A stretch of 64,000 bases of DNA, from positions 7,211,254 through 7,275,253 of the forward strand of contig OZ026526.1 in assembly GCA_964019695.1 (NCBI GenBank), written 5' to 3'. Positions 62,395 through 64,000 of the stretch are shown one piece after another. Source of the DNA: Loripinus fragilis (Eukaryota; Mollusca; Bivalvia; Lucinida; Lucinidae). The notes under the pieces are model-generated. The model did not search any database. It had not been told where the DNA came from and saw only the letters and a program-made list of their open reading frames with translations. Positions within the stretch are counted from its first letter, which is position 1; every line of letters starts with the position of its first letter. The translations under genes and the position numbers were made by a program.

Positions 62395-64000
62395 AAAGAG
62401 AACTCATGATTTACTAGTATAACTGCAACAGTAGTAAGTTGCTGAACTAATAGAAAACATTCAAGTGAAAGAGAACTCATGATTTACATGCATAACTGCA
62501 ACAGCAGTAAGTGGCTGAACTAAAAAACGTTCAAGAGAGATAGCTCATGATTTACTAGTATAACTGCAACAGCAGTAAGCTGCTGAACTAAAAAAAACGT
62601 TCAAGAGAGAGAACTCATGATTTACTAGTATAACTGCAACAACAGTAAGTGGCTGAACCAAAAGAAAACATTCAAGCGAGAGAACTCATGATTTACATGC
62701 ATAACTGCAACAACAGTAAGTGGCTGAACTAAACTCCGTTCAGAAATTCTGTTGTAACGGTTTTTCGAAGTTCCTGCTTTTATACGTATTTTTAGGTCCT
62801 ACATCACTATGAGAAAGTTACTGGTGTAGACCTCCCCTAATGTCTCCAGCCTGTCCTGTGCTTGTGCGAGCTCCTGGCAAAGCCCTGATATCTTGGGAAA
62901 AATCATGAAATTTAGAAACGCGCCCACAGACTAAGACAATTTGTCATCCGTGAAACGCCCTTCATGAACAAATATGGAAACACCAACAGTTTCATTATAA
63001 TATTAGGGAGTGGTCATTTCAGTGGTCGAGAAGTTCGTGGGAAATCATCAAGTGTGACTACACACCGTATACCTAGAAACGTGACAGCGATGTTCTACAA
63101 GTTTGCAATAATCAGTGCCCGATAAGTCAGTTGTGTATAAAACGGGTCTGCGAACAATATTCCAATCATGTTCAAGCGGGAAATGGAGAGAGAATCAATG
63201 GATATAAATGAAAACTATCAAGCTTTTAACCCCTCCCCTCCCCTCCCCCTTATGTTGTTTGCAAAGAAAAACCAGTTAAATGCCATACCGATCATATAAG
63301 CTTAGCAAGCCATCGTCTAAAATCTGTGTAGGACGCGCCTAGAATTGAAAACTTATTATCACAATCCCCTTCGCTCCTTGCATTTGCATGTAATAGGTAG
63401 AAATTTAGGGTATAGAGGTAGATGTGGGGACCGTCATTTTCATGAACTAAAACAGAAAGATTTATCATTAGCCTACCCGTCCTCCAATCAATTGATATTC
63501 GAGTAAAGGGTGTGTTGTATTATAGAGTCTTGAAGCGTATCAATGAATATTGATGTACTTTATGTAGCAATCATCGTCAACTGGACTTAGTCTTTGGACC
63601 CATTTCTGAATTTCGTGATTTTTCCCAAGATATCAGCGCTTAGCCAGAAGCTCGCACTGGTACAGAACCAGTCGGAGAAATTAGGGGAGGTCTACACGAA
63701 TAATTTTTTCATAGTGATGTAGGACCTAAAATTACGAATAAAAGCAAGAACTTCGAAAAACCGTTACAACAGAATTTCTGAACGGAGTTTAAAAGAAAAC
63801 ATTCAAGCGAGAGAACTCATGATTTACATGCATAACTGCAACAACAGTAAGTTTCTGAACTAAAAGAAAACATTCAAGAGAGAGAACTCATGCTTTAATA
63901 GAATAACTGCAACAGCAGTCAGTTGCTGAATTCAAAGAAAACATTCAAGAGAGAGAACTCATGATTTACTAGTATAACTGCAACAGCATTGCTGAACTAT
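62395..64000 (+). repeat. ~70-bp minisatellite, split by an insertion and cut by the window end
   Basis: Units with 'gagaactcatgatttac', 'ataactgcaacagcagtaag' and 'gctgaactaa' occur with spacings of 68-73 bp at 62395-62731, and three more follow at 63790-64000. The array continues beyond the window. Confidence 0.88.
62732..63789. mobile_element. 1058-bp TIR element inserted at TA
   Basis: Terminal inverted repeats of about 230 bp begin AACTCCGTTCAGAAATTCTG and are flanked by TA on both sides (62730-62731 and 63790-63791). Removing the element and one TA restores the minisatellite unit (gaactaaaag). TA duplication is typical of Tc1/mariner-type elements. There is no transposase frame, so it is non-autonomous. 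Confidence 0.9.

Overview
The window is animal nuclear DNA: AT-rich, intron-rich, and full of short interspersed and foldback repeats. The EGF-type exons, dense MITE/SINE load and minisatellites suggest an invertebrate, most likely a bivalve mollusc or other lophotrochozoan. That is an inference from style; no species marker was recognised. No rRNA, free-standing tRNA, CRISPR or prokaryotic feature was seen.

Two genes can be supported, both on the + strand and tandemly arranged. Gene 1 (3806-9459) is the 3' end of a gene whose upstream exons are not in the window or not recognisable. It has a cysteine-rich exon (3806-4020) and a terminal exon of 1637 bp (7823-9459) encoding a long, low-complexity, Asn/Ser/Tyr-rich tail. 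Gene 2 (14931-45751) has seventeen exons that stay in frame through every junction (911 codons including the stop). Fourteen consecutive phase 1-1 exons each encode one six-cysteine module. They are followed by a transmembrane exon (41543-41657), a cysteine-rich cytoplasmic exon (43598-43767) and a short terminal exon (45651-45751). The modules are of two kinds: four ordinary EGF-like domains (E1-E4) and ten copies of a compact EGF-like variant (A1-A10), in the order A1 E1 A2 A3 E2 A4 E3 A5 A6 E4 A7 A8 A9 A10. The gene 2 product is therefore predicted to be a single-pass type I membrane protein. Its first exon (signal peptide) was not found. Genes 1 and 2 share the cytoplasmic motif PPGCCxVxxMxCxxxFCC, coded in the same position and phase, so they look like tandem paralogues with very different tails.

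Introns and intergenic DNA are dominated by repeats. A roughly 300-bp interspersed family (called R1 here) occurs about sixteen times on both strands. There are several foldback/MITE families, tRNA-derived SINEs, an (TC)n tract and minisatellites of about 32, 70, 70/71 and 163 bp. Several insertions are nested and can be defined exactly. One SINE landed at the splice donor of the transmembrane exon and duplicated it. From 46.7 kb to the end no gene is supported; this stretch holds a composite inverted-repeat/minisatellite element (51.4-55.2 kb), a 2.9-kb inverted-repeat element (56.9-59.8 kb), a foldback (61.5-62.0 kb) and a 70-bp minisatellite split by a 1058-bp TIR element (62.7-63.8 kb).

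All exon limits were set by hand from splice consensus, phase continuity and paralogue comparison; no transcript data were available.
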